A stretch of DNA of 64,000 nt from the NCBI GenBank assembly GCA_026874595.1, contig CM049309.1, positions 18,182,576 through 18,246,575 of the forward strand, read 5' to 3'. Every line of letters begins with the position of its first letter. Positions within the stretch are counted from its first letter, which is position 1. The position numbers and the translations under genes were made by a program. The notes under the pieces were generated by a model. It was not told the origin of the DNA and searched no databases. It was given only the letters and a program-made list of their open reading frames with translations. This document shows positions 47,501-59,899 of this stretch, in pieces. This DNA comes from Sipunculus nudus. Taxonomy: Eukaryota > Annelida > Sipuncula > Golfingiida > Sipunculidae.

Positions 47501-50500
47501 AGATGAACATGAAAAGGTACCTATTGGCTATGGTGCTTTAAAGAAAACAAAACTGGCACCAAAGGATATCACTTTGTTACCACAATCTGTGAAGCGTTGC
47601 AGTACTTTATGTGTAGATTGAAACATTTGCATGACATAATTGTCATGTCAGTCCATAAACATTCTTTCCATGAAAAAATTGCCAGAAGCCACCTATGAGG
47701 TATCATACACGGTGGTTTGGCTCATAACCTTTGACCTTTATCCTAATGGCCTAGCTAACGGACAATGTGATGAGCGAGGATGGCTCTGTTTTATTACTGG
47801 CACTATGTGAACTAGGTATCCACAAAATGACATCTCCCCCAACAAAACATGCACTTGAATCCTTTTATGTGTAACACAACTAACAGTAACAGTCTTGGAG
47901 CCTGGCAGATAAATTGCAGCAAACAATATCACAGTAATGTTTGACAACCCATTTGGCCCACTAATACCCATAATGGTCTAGTAATCTACATATTTAAAGA
48001 ATCAGTTCTGAGTTGACCAGTAAAGTAATATTAGTTGCATCCTGGGTACAGCCTGGTTAATGGCATTGGTGTTGATGAATTGTGGGCCTAAGGTCAAGAT
48101 TCCAAATATAGGTATACAAATCCTCTCAAAGCTATTTTTTTTTTGGGGGGGGGGGGGGTATTCTGCAATTAGTTGGAAATGACACTTTGCATAACTTGAA
48201 CTGATCAATTTATTCAAGTCAACTTCTATAAGTTGATTTTTTCTTCTTCTGAGGACCAAACATGGAGAATTCTTGTTAAACAGATAATCTTTTTAGATGG
48301 AAGATTCAGTACAATATGCTTTCAATATGACTATTTTAAAATATATTAAACTTAATTTCCTCATGGTCATTTAAATAGAGAAATATGATGACAAACTATT
48401 ACAAAGCCAATTTCTTGGAGGCTAAAATATTGTCAATGTATTGATAAAGAGACATCTGATGATATAATATTTGACTTTGTATCAATACTATCATGATGTA
48501 GTGTGGCACTGGTGATGCGCTCAAACCCTAACAACAACCTCCCAGGGAGGAGAACATTTTGCACCCAAAACAATATTAAAGGTGATGTAGCAAAAGCTTC
48601 CAAGTTCCATATTTGTTACAAAGCTTGTGTAATGTGAGCAGATTTAAATATATGACAGGAATACCTTAATTTCAGGGATGAAATAATAATGAACTGCAGA
48701 GTTGAAAACATTACATTTTTTTTCAACAGATTAGGTGTTGAAAATGTTGTTTCACAGTGGTATTCAATATTTTTATAAATCCACTTGTTCTCCAAATTCC
48801 ACTGTTTAATATTTAAAAGTTTAACCTTTAAAAAAAGCCAGTAATGTTAAGTAAAATTTAATGCCTTCAGTTTTTATCAAAATTTTCATTAAACTGACCT
48901 TTTTTTGGTGTAGTAAATTTGTTTCAATGAAGATGACAGTAATCAAAACTAAAAGTGCATAAAAACATGCATGTTACAAGACAATGACAGTAATAAAGTA
49001 CATAATAAACATATAATCCACCATCATCACCATGGGTGCACTGAGGTATCGGACACATAAAAGCATGTCATTGCTTCAGGTGACTTGATCAAATATATTC
49101 GGATGAGGCATCACCCGCCTTCACCTGTGTCACAGAACCATTTAGTTCCACACGCCATTTGCAACTTAATCATAGATATTGACTTGCTAATGGGCAATGA
49201 AAGTCGCAACTCTTGCCTCTGCATTTGAACATCAATATTGTCTAGCCTTTCATGTTTAAAATGGATTAGTATATGCATCAGAAAATTTTGCCAAGCTTTA
49301 GCAGATGATCTCATCAGCAGACATCAACATTTAGTATAACAATCAATGATCTCAACATCCCAGATGATTCCAAAAGCATCATCAAACTGTAACTGGTTTT
49401 GTTGTTCAAGCCTTATGGCAGCTGAGACATAATACCTGACAATTCATGCATATGTAAATACAGAGGCGCAAATCCCTTTTCCTGTCTCCAAAAGTTCCTT
49501 GGTCTTATTTTTACAAACCAGAAATACCATTAAGAATGCACTCACATGACCTCTGTTGCCTTGGCAGCCCTCTTTAACAAGCCAGACCCCCTACTAACCA
49601 CAAAACCACAAAAGTTGTGAATGTCATATTGTACCTGCCACTGATCATAGATAGTCATATGCTCTGAAAATACATCTGTCTGTTTAATGCTGCGCTCCCA
49701 CTGGCAAGCCTTTTTTTGCATGCAGATTATTTTAAATTAAAGGAAAAGCTGTCTGGTTGGGTTAGATACAAAAGTCCTATAAATACCTATATATAAACTG
49801 GGAGATAAAACTACCAATAAGTACTTGTTAAAAGTATAATAAAACGAATGATCTTTTTTTTAAGTTTGATTAATTATTGATGTTTTGTCTGCATCACATT
49901 TTTCATATCAAATAATTTAATTGTAAACAGAGCATGCCAATCAGAACTCAATTCATTTGTAATTGTAACTCTACTAGGGTTAGTTTTTCCATTACATGTA
50001 AATTGTTATGTTACAAATTAAAATATCAACCAGAAATATTTTCTTCAGGATAAGTCAATTATATATATTATATGTATTTTTTTGGTTAAATTTAAATAAC
50101 TACACTGGTAATTTATGGTTGACAAGGTACCTTGAAGGTACCCGAACTGGAAATATGATACTTATTGATACAACATAAATCTTTATGATTCTGAAGTAAT
50201 CAGCTTAATTTTTACTATTGCTTTGGACAAAGAACGGTTTAAAAGTGCTCTCTTTTATGTCTCATCTTAAAATGAAATGTCTTGTTGCCACGTATAAACC
50301 CTTTTTTAAACTTATCTTTACACTGCAAGACAATCAATATTCTTTTAACTTGTGTTTTATGGAAAAAGTGAGGAGTGCACCTATGGAAAGGTCATACTTC
50401 ATTCAGTTAATATATAATATTATGCACTGAATCTAAAGCCCTTAAAAATTAATGTGGCAAATGAAAGTTCCAAGATAAAAGTCAAACTCGGAGTCAGGAG

Positions 50501-50616
50501 TCACATATATCATGAATTCCATTTAGTCAAGAATACACATTTCTACCCCATTGTCCTACATTTTTCAAGAGTGCCACCATGAAAACTACAGTAGTTTTTA
50601 GCTATTGCACCTACTG
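44555..50616. other. Upstream of the first coding exon; no gene assigned
   Basis: This must contain or lead to the NCOA6 5' untranslated exon(s), but neither a convincing exon nor a promoter stands out. A G-homopolymer lies at about 48146-48158. Short open frames, such as 47738-47971 on minus, resemble nothing. Confidence 0.45.
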
Positions 50617-50624
50617 GTACTAGG

Positions 50625-51810
50625 CAGGCTTGGGTCAAGTACAGGGGGTTAGTACTTGAGTATAAGTACTTCAGAATTTGTCAAGTACAAGTACAAGTAC
50701 ACAATTTTTTAATGTACTTGAGTACAAGTACAGGGGTCTGTACTTGAGTACAAGTACAAGTACTTTTAATTAAAAAACTAAAAAACATTTTTCTGAATAT
50801 TTATTGATAAAACAATAACCTATATTATACACACTGTTACACAGGCAGATATCAGTACTGGTACACAAAAAAGATGGGTTGATGCTCCAATTGCTGAAAG
50901 TTTTTTTTGTTAATCTAGGTAATCCTGGGTGACAGTCTTGATGGCCTTTCAGTATTTATATACACTATTACACAGTCATATATCAGTACACAAGAAATGG
51001 TGCTTTGATGCCTTATTTGCTGCTCGACTTTGCTGAATATTTTTTTTATTCTAGGTAATCCAGGGTGATAGTTTTTATGGCCTTTCACAGTAGTTGGTAA
51101 TAGTTTATGAAAATAAAACTTATACTATAAGAAATATGTATATTATATACACTTTAATTACACAGTTATATTTCAGAACAAAAAAAGGTGCAGTTGATGC
51201 TTGAATTGCTAATTTTTTTTTATTCTAGGTAATCCAAGGAGATGTCTTGATGGACTTTCAGACTTTCACAGCGACTGGGAATAGTTGATGAAAATAATAT
51301 TTAGTTGTCATTTTCATCTACCTTTCATTTAGTTATGCATACACAAGCTGTCATTGCACTTGATGAACATGATACTCAGTGCGTAGTGTTTCCACAAGCC
51401 ATTCATATAATCAGGTCAGAGGATCTGAGCAGTTTAGGACTGAGGTATAGTTTTGGTTCATCAGAACAACTCACGAAACAGGTTGAAATATTCAGTCTAG
51501 TGTCAGTTCTGTCTGAGTCTATCAGACATACATAGTGGTAAGATTTCTGTCTGACCTGAGGTCTCCTAATGCTGTGTTTATGGTTAGGTAGATAAGTGAC
51601 TCTGTATTCAAAGTAATTTTAAAAGAATACAATTACTTGACTAGTACTTGAAATGTACTTGATTTTTCAAGTACATTTTTATCAAGTACAAGTACAGTAC
51701 AAGAACTGTACTTGGTAAAAAGTACCAAGTACAAGTACAGGCCAAGTACTGAAAATTTTGTACTTGAGTACAAGTACCAAGTACAAGTACATGTACTCGA
51801 CCCAAGCCTG
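50625..51810. mobile_element. Non-autonomous hAT element, 1,186 bp, 8-bp TSD
   Basis: The ends CAGGCTTGGGTCAAGTAC and GTACTCGACCCAAGCCTG are inverted repeats, flanked by perfect GTACTAGG at 50617-50624 and 51811-51818. The arms (about 150 bp) are packed with AAGTACTTGAGTACAAGTAC-type words, so they are themselves palindrome-rich. The middle holds three diverged units (ACAC..TTACACAG..ATATCAGTAC ... TCTAGGTAATCC.GG.TGA) near 50825, 50960 and 51150. No transposase is encoded. Confidence 0.92.
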
Positions 51811-51818
51811 GTACTAGG

Positions 51819-52340
51819 TGTTGAATTGTAAAGGATTTTTTTTGTTTTTAAATAGCAGTTAAAATAAGACATGAAAGTAGACCAAGCTTTCATGAAACAC
51901 CTCTAGGGAAAGGAATCAGGCATTGGAAATTTATCTTATATTAATAACCTGTTGCATTCAATGGTCACCTGGAGGTATAATTAAGTGCATCGAGATCATG
52001 AAGAGCCTGGGAACACAGATGTGTGTTTTCCTGTTATTCATCATTATATAAATAAATTTGACACACTGACCTGGTTTCCTCAAATAGATCACAAGGCTAT
52101 CATCAATTTATAATCACAGATATTTATCATGTCCCATTTAAATGTAGCACGGACACAGGAATTTGGTAAAAAACCTTGAACTGTTTTGAACCAAGCAAAG
52201 CTGCAGCACAGCTGTTTTAGTGTGCTGTATTTACTAGACTAGATTATGTGCTGTATTTACTAGACTGATCTTAAAATGTACAACTAATAGAATTTTAGGA
52301 TCAGGCTAAACAGTCCTGTAGAATTGTAAAACCAAAATGA
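51819..52340. other. No feature seen
   Basis: Non-coding. TGTGCTGTATTTACTAGACT is duplicated at about 52220-52265. Confidence 0.5.
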
Positions 52341-52530
52341 AACTAGAATATGGGTAGTCGACAAGCGCCTAAATCAGAGTGGAACAGGTGAAGTGAGGCA
52401 TGGATTGAATGGCAAGGGGAAATAGAGTGAGGTGTGTTGCATATTAGCATGGATGTCTGCAGCCAAAATGTGTATGTAGGTTGCGCCACCTACCAAAAAT
52501 CCAGAAAGCTGTCCAAGTTGTACATGTCAC
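52341..52530 (+). mobile_element. HINE (GGCGCC) element, left piece, split by insertion
   Basis: AACTAGAATATGGGTAGTCG is followed by GCGCCTAAATCAGAGTGGAA and GTCTGCAGCC...TTGCGCCACC, the 5' end of the family seen at 2263 and 56611. It breaks off near CCAAGTTGTACA, where the next element's arm begins. The rest resumes at about 59900. Confidence 0.8.
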
Positions 52531-54231
52531 AGGACAAACTCCGATCCAGTATAATCGTCGATCTTACTAGGACAAAGTCTGATCGGACTTTCTACTAGCA
52601 AAACTCCGATCAGACTTTCTACTAGTAGGATCGGCGATTCTACTAGGACAAACTCCGATCATAGCTTCTACTAGGACAAACTCCAATCAACCAGAGACCA
52701 CAACATAATTAGACTTTCTACTAGTAGAATCGTTGAATCATCAATATAAATATACTAGTTGGATCAAAGCTTCTACTAGGACAAACTCCGATTGAAGTCT
52801 CTACTAGGACAAACTTACCATAATGGTCTAATTTCTGAAACCTGAGATTATAAATAAATTAAACAGTAATATGGTAACCAAATGTTTTATTTATGTATCT
52901 GGCACAAAATGAAGAAATACAAATTCAAGCACATATGATAAAACACAATATCCTAAATGATTATACCCAATATGACTTTCTAAAAGACTTAGAGTATATC
53001 ATGATTGTTTTATACAATATACAGGACAACGGTTGTTTATTAGGTTTTTAATGTGGGGTTAAACACTGGTATATGGTAATGGTTGACATGTTAGGTTTTT
53101 TTTATGTAAAACCGTTATATTTATTCATTGTTTTATGAACTATACTTCTAGAATTCTTGTAATAACGCTGTATTGTATAAAACTGCACTCCTTATAGTGT
53201 ACAGGGAAAATAAAAGATCGGTCATCTGTATGTACTGGTATAAAGTAAGTTTGTGTATAAGGACAGGATGTGAATGAAATATTTTAGATCTATCCTTAAA
53301 TTAAGGAATTTTACATATATACAAGTACATAAAGAGTTTGTGCTTATATGTACTTGTGCTTTTATTTGTATTTTTTAGAATATGAACTTGTATGAATTGT
53401 ACTTACCCAAGGGATGTGTATTTCTGAGAATAAATGTTCTATTTGAAATACCTACATTCAGTATCAGTGGTTTAATTGATAAACATAAGTACAGGTGGAT
53501 GTATATGTCAAGGCCCAGATCCCGATCTGGACCATTCGCCAGACAAATCCCGATCAGGGTTTAGGCCAGACCAAATCCCGATCGGGATCTGGTCTGGACC
53601 AATCGCCGATTGGTCCGGACCAGATGCCGATCAGGATTTGGTCTGGCCTAAACCCCCATCATTAACTTTTAGGAAAGAGAATAAGTTCCTGTCTGAACTG
53701 ATCAAGGTTCAGGTCAGCCCAGACCTAGATTCTGAGCATGCCTATATCCCTGACAGGATGTCTGAAATTATAACTTAATAAGCAATGACAAATGTCAATT
53801 TAGTTTGTAGTCAGTATTAATTTTTCTATCTTAATAACTTAATCAATATTTAAGTTTTGAATTAATTGAGTGATTACATTTATTGTAATTATTTAGTCCT
53901 TGTATTATTTTTCAAAATGAATTATTATTTCCAGTATTTTCATCAGATTGTTTATTCAATTTTTTATATAATAATTGAACTAGTTAAGCTGACTCACTGT
54001 GTAATTGAGTATATATATTTGATGCATTTTGTAGTGAATAAATTGTTAGATGGATGACATATATAAGAAGTTTATTATCATATGAAGTTTTCAGTCCCCA
54101 GATTTCAAATATGGATATTCTTAACTTGTATCAACTCATGAACAGCTTACATTCAAATGAAAAGTCCTGATTTCATAAAACCAACAATTTATAACTTCTC
54201 ATATCAATGTTTTCAACTAAATATATGTATA

Positions 54232-57071
54232 TGTCGAGGGAAGAATGAGAATCAGGGAAGATCCGGAATCCTCCCGGGAAAAATCAGAATTCTGATTTTT
54301 CCCGGGAAAAATGAGAATCCAGAGATGGTATGAAGGGATTCCCATTCTTCCCGGGAAGAATGAGAATTCTCATTCTTCCTGGGACAAATGATAATTCCAG
54401 TCTCTCCCGGGAAAATTGAGAATTCTAATTTTTCCCAGGAGAGATTGGAATCCAGTTTTGAAATTCAAACCTGGGAAAAATGATAATTCCCATGCCTGGA
54501 ACTAACATGAAAATATCTGGTTAATTAATTCATTTATAATTGTGCCATATTAAACTTGTTCATGCATCCTTTTCATCAGTGTTAGAGATTAAAATGTTCA
54601 ATAAGTATGTTACCCCAGTTACACTCTATTATTTAGCATATAAAATAACCGGTATATGTTTTTCATGGCTGAACTTAACATGGATAGATGTCAGAAGCTC
54701 ACTGACAACTTGTCAGATGTGTTACTCAATCTAACATAGATGTTTATCTTCACTGAAGTGTAGATTAAAAATATTCACATCTACAAATCTTTATAATTGT
54801 ATCCGCCAAAACAGAGTTTTGCGGATACTATGTTTTCAGCTGGCCGCCGCCGCCGCGTAGGTGTCCGGAGAACTCCTCCGTAACCGCTGGGCGGAATTTT
54901 CCGAAACCCGGGATTATGTTCGGGTCACATGTGAACTGCTGCGCCCCGATTTTGTTTGACCTCTGACCTTTCCTTTGCGCTCTGCGTCCGTTTGTGCGTC
55001 TGTTTCCACACATAAACCCACATATCTCGGGAACTGTTTGACCGATCAGGAAAATTATGCACAAATGTAGCCCTCGGAGAGCTATATAACATACACCAAA
55101 AATGGTGGCGCCACCTGCAACCATGTTTGCACAGTGTCCATCTGTTCGTCTGCCTTGGGTTAAAATCACTCATATCTCTGCAGTGACTTGACTAATTCAC
55201 CTGAAATTGGGCATGCTTATACATCCTGGATAGCTTTTCTGATTTTATGACAGGTGGCGCCACCTACATTCACGTTTACGCTGCAGACATCCAAGCTCAT
55301 ATCTCGGGAACCGTTTGACCGATCAGGAAAATTCTTTTGCACAAATGTAGCCCTTGGAGAGCTTTATAACATACACCAAAAATGGTGGCGCCACCTGCAA
55401 CCATGTTTGCACAGTGTCCATCTGTTCGTCTGCCTTGGGTTAAAATCACTCATATCTCTGCAGTGACTTGACTAATTCACCTGAAATTGGGCATGCGTAT
55501 ACATCCTGGATAGCTTTTCTGATTTTATGACAGGTGGCGCCACCTACATTCACGTTTATGCTGCAGACATCAAAGCTCATATCTCGGGAACCCTTTGACC
55601 GATCAGGAAAATTCTTTTGCACAAATGTAGCCCTTGGAGAGCTTTATAACATACACCAAAAATGGTGGCGCTACCTGCAACCATGTTTGCACAGTGTCCA
55701 TCTGTTTGTCTGCCTTGGGTTAAAATCACTCATATCTCCGCAGTGACTTGACTAATTCACCTGAAATTTGGCATGCGTATACATCCTGGATAGCTTTTCT
55801 GATTTTATGACAGGTGGCGCCACCTACATTCACGTTGACGCTGCAGACATCCAAGCTCATATCTCAGGAACCGTTTGACCGATCAGGAAAATTTTTTTTG
55901 CACAAATGTAGCCCTTGGAGAGCTTTATAACATACACCGAAAATGGTGGCACCACCTGCAACCATGTTTGCACAGTGTCCATCTGTTCGTCTGCCTTGGG
56001 TTAAAATCACTCCTATTTCTGCAGTGGTTTGACTTATTCACCTGAAATTCGGCATGCTTATACATCCTGGATAGCTTTTCTGATTTTATGACAGGTGGCG
56101 CCACCTACAATCAAGTTTACGCTGCAGACATCCAAGCTCATATCTAGGGAACCGTTTGACCGATTGGGCCAAAATTTTGCATGTGTATAAATCTCACATA
56201 GCTCTTTATCATACACAAAACTGGTGGCGCCACCTGCAGCCATGTTTGCACAGCTCCCATCTGTTTGTCTGCCATGGGATAAAATCACTCATATCTCGGC
56301 AGTGGTTTGACATATCTGCCTAAAATTTTGCAAGTTTATACATCCCCGACAGCTCTCTTGATTTATGACAGGTGGCGCCACCTGCATTCTAGTTTATGCA
56401 GCAGATATCCAAGCTCATATCTTGGGAACCGTTTGACCGATTGGGCCAAAGTTTTGCATGTGTATAGAGCTTTCTGGATTTTTTGGTAGGTAGCGCAACC
56501 TACATACACAATTTGGCTGCAGACATCCATGCTAATATGCAACACTTCAGCCGTTCCACTCTGATTTAGGCGGATACAAGTAGTCGCTTGTCGACTACCC
56601 GTATTCTAGTTCAATCATGTGTGCTAAGAACTAATATGAAAATATCAGGTGTGCTTGTTTTCAGCTTACATGTGATGGGTTTAGTACTATCATGTGTGAA
56701 TAAAACTGATTTCAACAGAAATGTGTCAGCAATGGCCAGTTAATAACATTAAAGTTGGTTATAATACTGTTGTAAAATATGCAAACTTAACCCACCTTAA
56801 CTACTGAAAGGTTATCATTTAACAAATTGGTGCTGGCTGGGAAAAATCAGAATTCTGGTTTTTCCCGGGAAAAACCAGAATTCCCATTCTTCCTGGGAAA
56901 AATGAGAATCAAATCATAGTATGAAATGATTCTCATTTTTCCCGGGAAGAATGGGAATCCCCATTATTCCTGGGAACAATAGGAATTCTCATTTTTCCCG
57001 GGAAAAATCAGGATTCTCATTTTTCCCGGGAGGATTCCGGATCTTCCCAGATTCTCATTCTTCCCTCGACA
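54232..57071. mobile_element. Polypalindromic element, CCCGGG/GAATTC word set
   Basis: Starts TGTCGAGGGAAGAATGAGAA and ends TTCTCATTCTTCCCTCGACA, with TATA at 54228-54231 and 57072-57075. The arms (about 54232-54500 and 56840-57071) repeat TTTTTCCCGGGAAAAA, GAGAATTCTC and CCATTCTTCCCGGGAAGAAT-like words. The interior is interrupted by a minus-strand HINE at 54797-56613. Confidence 0.85.
54797..56613 (-). mobile_element. Helentron-like (HINE) element, GGCGCC core, longest copy
   Basis: Read on the minus strand it starts AACTAGAATACGGGTAGTCG, with a GTAGTCG-ACAAG-CGACTAC hairpin and sub-terminal GTATCCGCC. It ends in the hairpin at 54828-54799, whose last bases are GGCGGATAC. The core has near-identical 280-bp units: CAGGTGGCGC at 55251, 55531, 55811, 56092 and 56369. 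Each holds two GGTGGCGCCACC palindromes about 140 bp apart. The high unit identity makes this the youngest-looking copy in the window. Confidence 0.85.
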
Positions 57072-57614
57072 TATATATTCATGTTTTTATTACATATATC
57101 AATATATATAAAATCATATTTTTACACAAGTTGATTTATTATTTTCATGTCTTAACCTTATGGAATATAATGTTCAGCCAAAAGCCTGCTCTAGTCTGCC
57201 ATAGAATCTCAACCAGGAACTGGTCCAGACCAGATCCCGATCAGGGTTTAGGCCAGACTTAATCCTGATCGGGATTTGGTCTGGACCAATCAGAAATTGG
57301 TCCAGCCCAAATCCCTATCGAGATTAGGTCTGGACCAATTCCTGATTGGTTGACGATTGGTCCAGACCAGATCCCGATCAGGATTTGGTCTTGCCTAAAC
57401 CCCGATCAGAATCTGGTCTGGACAATGGCTGGACCAGATCCCAATCGGGTTTAGGCCGGACCAAATCCTGATCGGGATCTGGTCTGGACCAATCGCCGAT
57501 TGGTCCAGATCAGGATCTGGGCTTTGACATATATATTGCATTTTTTTGCTGTGAATTTAACACAGGATGTGAATGAAATATTTTAGATCAATAATCAGGA
57601 ATTTTACATATATA

Positions 57615-59369
57615 TGTCGAGGCCAAGATCAGAATCTGGCCCAATTTAAAACTGGGCCAGCCTAGATCAAAATTTTGATTTGGACTGGCCCAGATCAAAA
57701 TTCTAATCTGGGCCAGACCAGTTTTAAACTGGGCCAGCCCAGATTAAAATTTTGATCTGGGCCGGTCCAGATTCAAATTCTGTGGTGAAGACTTCAGGAT
57801 TTAAATCTGGTCTGGACTGATTTTAAACTAGGCTGGCCCAGATTAGAATTTTGATCTGGGCTTGTTAAGTTTACAATCCTGTGGTGGACTGATTTTAAAC
57901 TGGGCTGGCCCAGATCAAAATTTTAATCAGGGCTAGTCAAGATTACAATCCTGTGGTGGACTGATTTTAAACTGAGCCTAACCAGATTAGAATCCTAATC
58001 TAATCTTAGGCTAGCTTGATTTTTATAATCTTAAATCAGATAATACAGTAAACATTTATTCCAGATACACCATTTTGAAGGGGCCAAACACATAATGAAC
58101 AAGATCATTTAAAATTTATTATTAATATTTTTTAAAAAAGCTAACAAACAAATGTAATGTGCTTCTTTGGTTTCTTCTATCCTTCAAGCATGCAAGTTCA
58201 CATTTGAAATTCACCTAAACCAACTACCACAATTGATCACAGTTTAGAATATGTGTAAGTTCTGAGACATCTACTTGACTTAATATCAAAATTTTCAACT
58301 TAAATGAGATAATAATCTGTTCTGAATATCAAAATTATATGTGTAATATTAAATATATACATGCATAATTAAAAACCAGCTTTTCTCATTTATAAGTGAA
58401 CAAAAGTAATTTATCAGTCTTGATGCTCATTTGGGTGAGCCACATGACATTGTGCCCTAATATGGGGCTAGGGAGACCTTTGTGATACCATTACTGTAAT
58501 TTTCAATAGCAGAAAATCCACAGCTGAGAAAATGATATAATTGCTGTCATTTGGCAGTCTCAAAAATAATGGTGAACATGCGTGAAAACTGGATAAGAAT
58601 TTTATTTCAGAGGGTGACAAACATGGTGGAGGTTTCACTTTGGAGTTAATAACTTAAAAAAAGCTAATCTATTAACTGATAACTAATCTCAATTGAAGAT
58701 AGTTAAATGCTGCAATACAAATATTCTCTACCTTCAATTGTTAAAATGCTGAGTTGGTGAATATTGTTCCCAATGTTCTATCTAAATACATTAGGATTGT
58801 GTTAATAATTTACACAAATTAGCAAATATCAACCTATTTTATATACACTAGATATATATTTTTCTGTTTGCTAAATTTCAGTCACCTAATTTCAATGAAT
58901 AAATATGACAGGAGTCCAACCAATGATATTTTCAAAGAAAATGAAATAAATTCATAAAATATTAATTATTATTGACTTTCAATGTTTTACAAATTCTTGG
59001 AATTGATTAAAGGCCAGCTAGGTAAATATAGTGTAATAGAAGCCAGCTTGGAGTAGATTAGGATTCTGATCTGGGCTGGTCCAGTTTAAAATTAGTCCAC
59101 AACAGGATTGTTAACCTGACCAGCCCAGATCAAAATTCTAATCTCAGCTGGCCCAGTTTAAAATCAGTCCAGACCAGATTTAATCCTGAAGGTCTTCACC
59201 ACAGGATTTTAATCTGGACCGGCCCAGATCAAAATTTTAATCTGGGCCGGCCCAGTTTAAAACTGGTCTGGCCCAGATTAGAATTTTGATCTGGACCGGT
59301 CCAAATCAAAATTTTGATCTAGGCTGGCCCAGTTTTAAATTGGGTCAGATTCTAATCTGGGCCTCGACA
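57615..59369. mobile_element. Polypalindromic element, AAAATTTT/TTTAAA word set, complete
   Basis: Starts TGTCGAGGCCAAGATC and ends CTAATCTGGGCCTCGACA, with TATA at 57611-57614 and 59370-59373. Arms of about 330-400 bp repeat CAGATCAAAATTTTGATCTG, GGCCCAG/CTGGGCC and AGTTTTAAACTGG. The roughly 1-kb AT-rich interior is non-coding. An unoccupied version of its target lies at about 53317-53333. Confidence 0.87.
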
Positions 59370-59899
59370 TATACAAGTAGATAAACTGTTTGTGCTAACA
59401 TGTGCTTATACTTATATATTTGTAATTTTTTATCAAATAAAATTGTATGAATATGTTTGAATGAAACATTTAGATGTATATCTGTGACTTGTATATATAA
59501 TCGTAGCATATTGTTTTATCATATGTGCTTGTATTTATTTTTCTTTATTTTTTTTCAAATACATAAATAAAACATTTGGTTAAAATATTACTGTGTTTTA
59601 ATCATTTTAATATCAGGTTTCAGAAATTAGGTGAATTATGGAAAGTTTCTCCTAGTAGAGACTACAATCGGAGTTTGTCCTAGTAGAGACTACAATCAGA
59701 GTGTGTCCCAGTAGAGACTACGGTCGGAGTTTTCCTAGTAGAATCGGTAGAAAGTCTATGTTGTGGTCTCTGGTTGATTGGAGTTTGTCCTAGTAGAGGC
59801 TATGATCAGAGTTTATCCCAGTAGAATCGCCAATCTTACTAGTAGAAAGTCTGATCAGAGTTTCTCCTAGTACGATCGACAATTCAACTGGATTTTTTA

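Larger units (their letters stand above)
53506..57529. mobile_element. Polypalindromic element, GATC word set, interrupted copy
   Basis: The ends are TGTCAAGGCCCAGATCCC and AGGATCTGGGCTTTGACA, with TATA at 53502-53505 and 57530-57533. The right arm (about 57215-57529) and left arm (about 155 bp) use GATCCCGATC, GGTCTGGACC and CCTAAACCCCGATC words. The interior matches the inverted 30395-30909 copy (ACCAACAATTTATAACT, AAGCCTGCT..AGTCTGCCAT), but is split by the element at 54232-57071. Confidence 0.85.

Noticed and set aside
4181-48158. Long C/G homopolymers (4181, 11684, 13250, 25629, 30949, 41680, 41747, 48146)
   Set aside because: Numerous, but typical of such genomes and prone to sequencing error; not treated as a signal.
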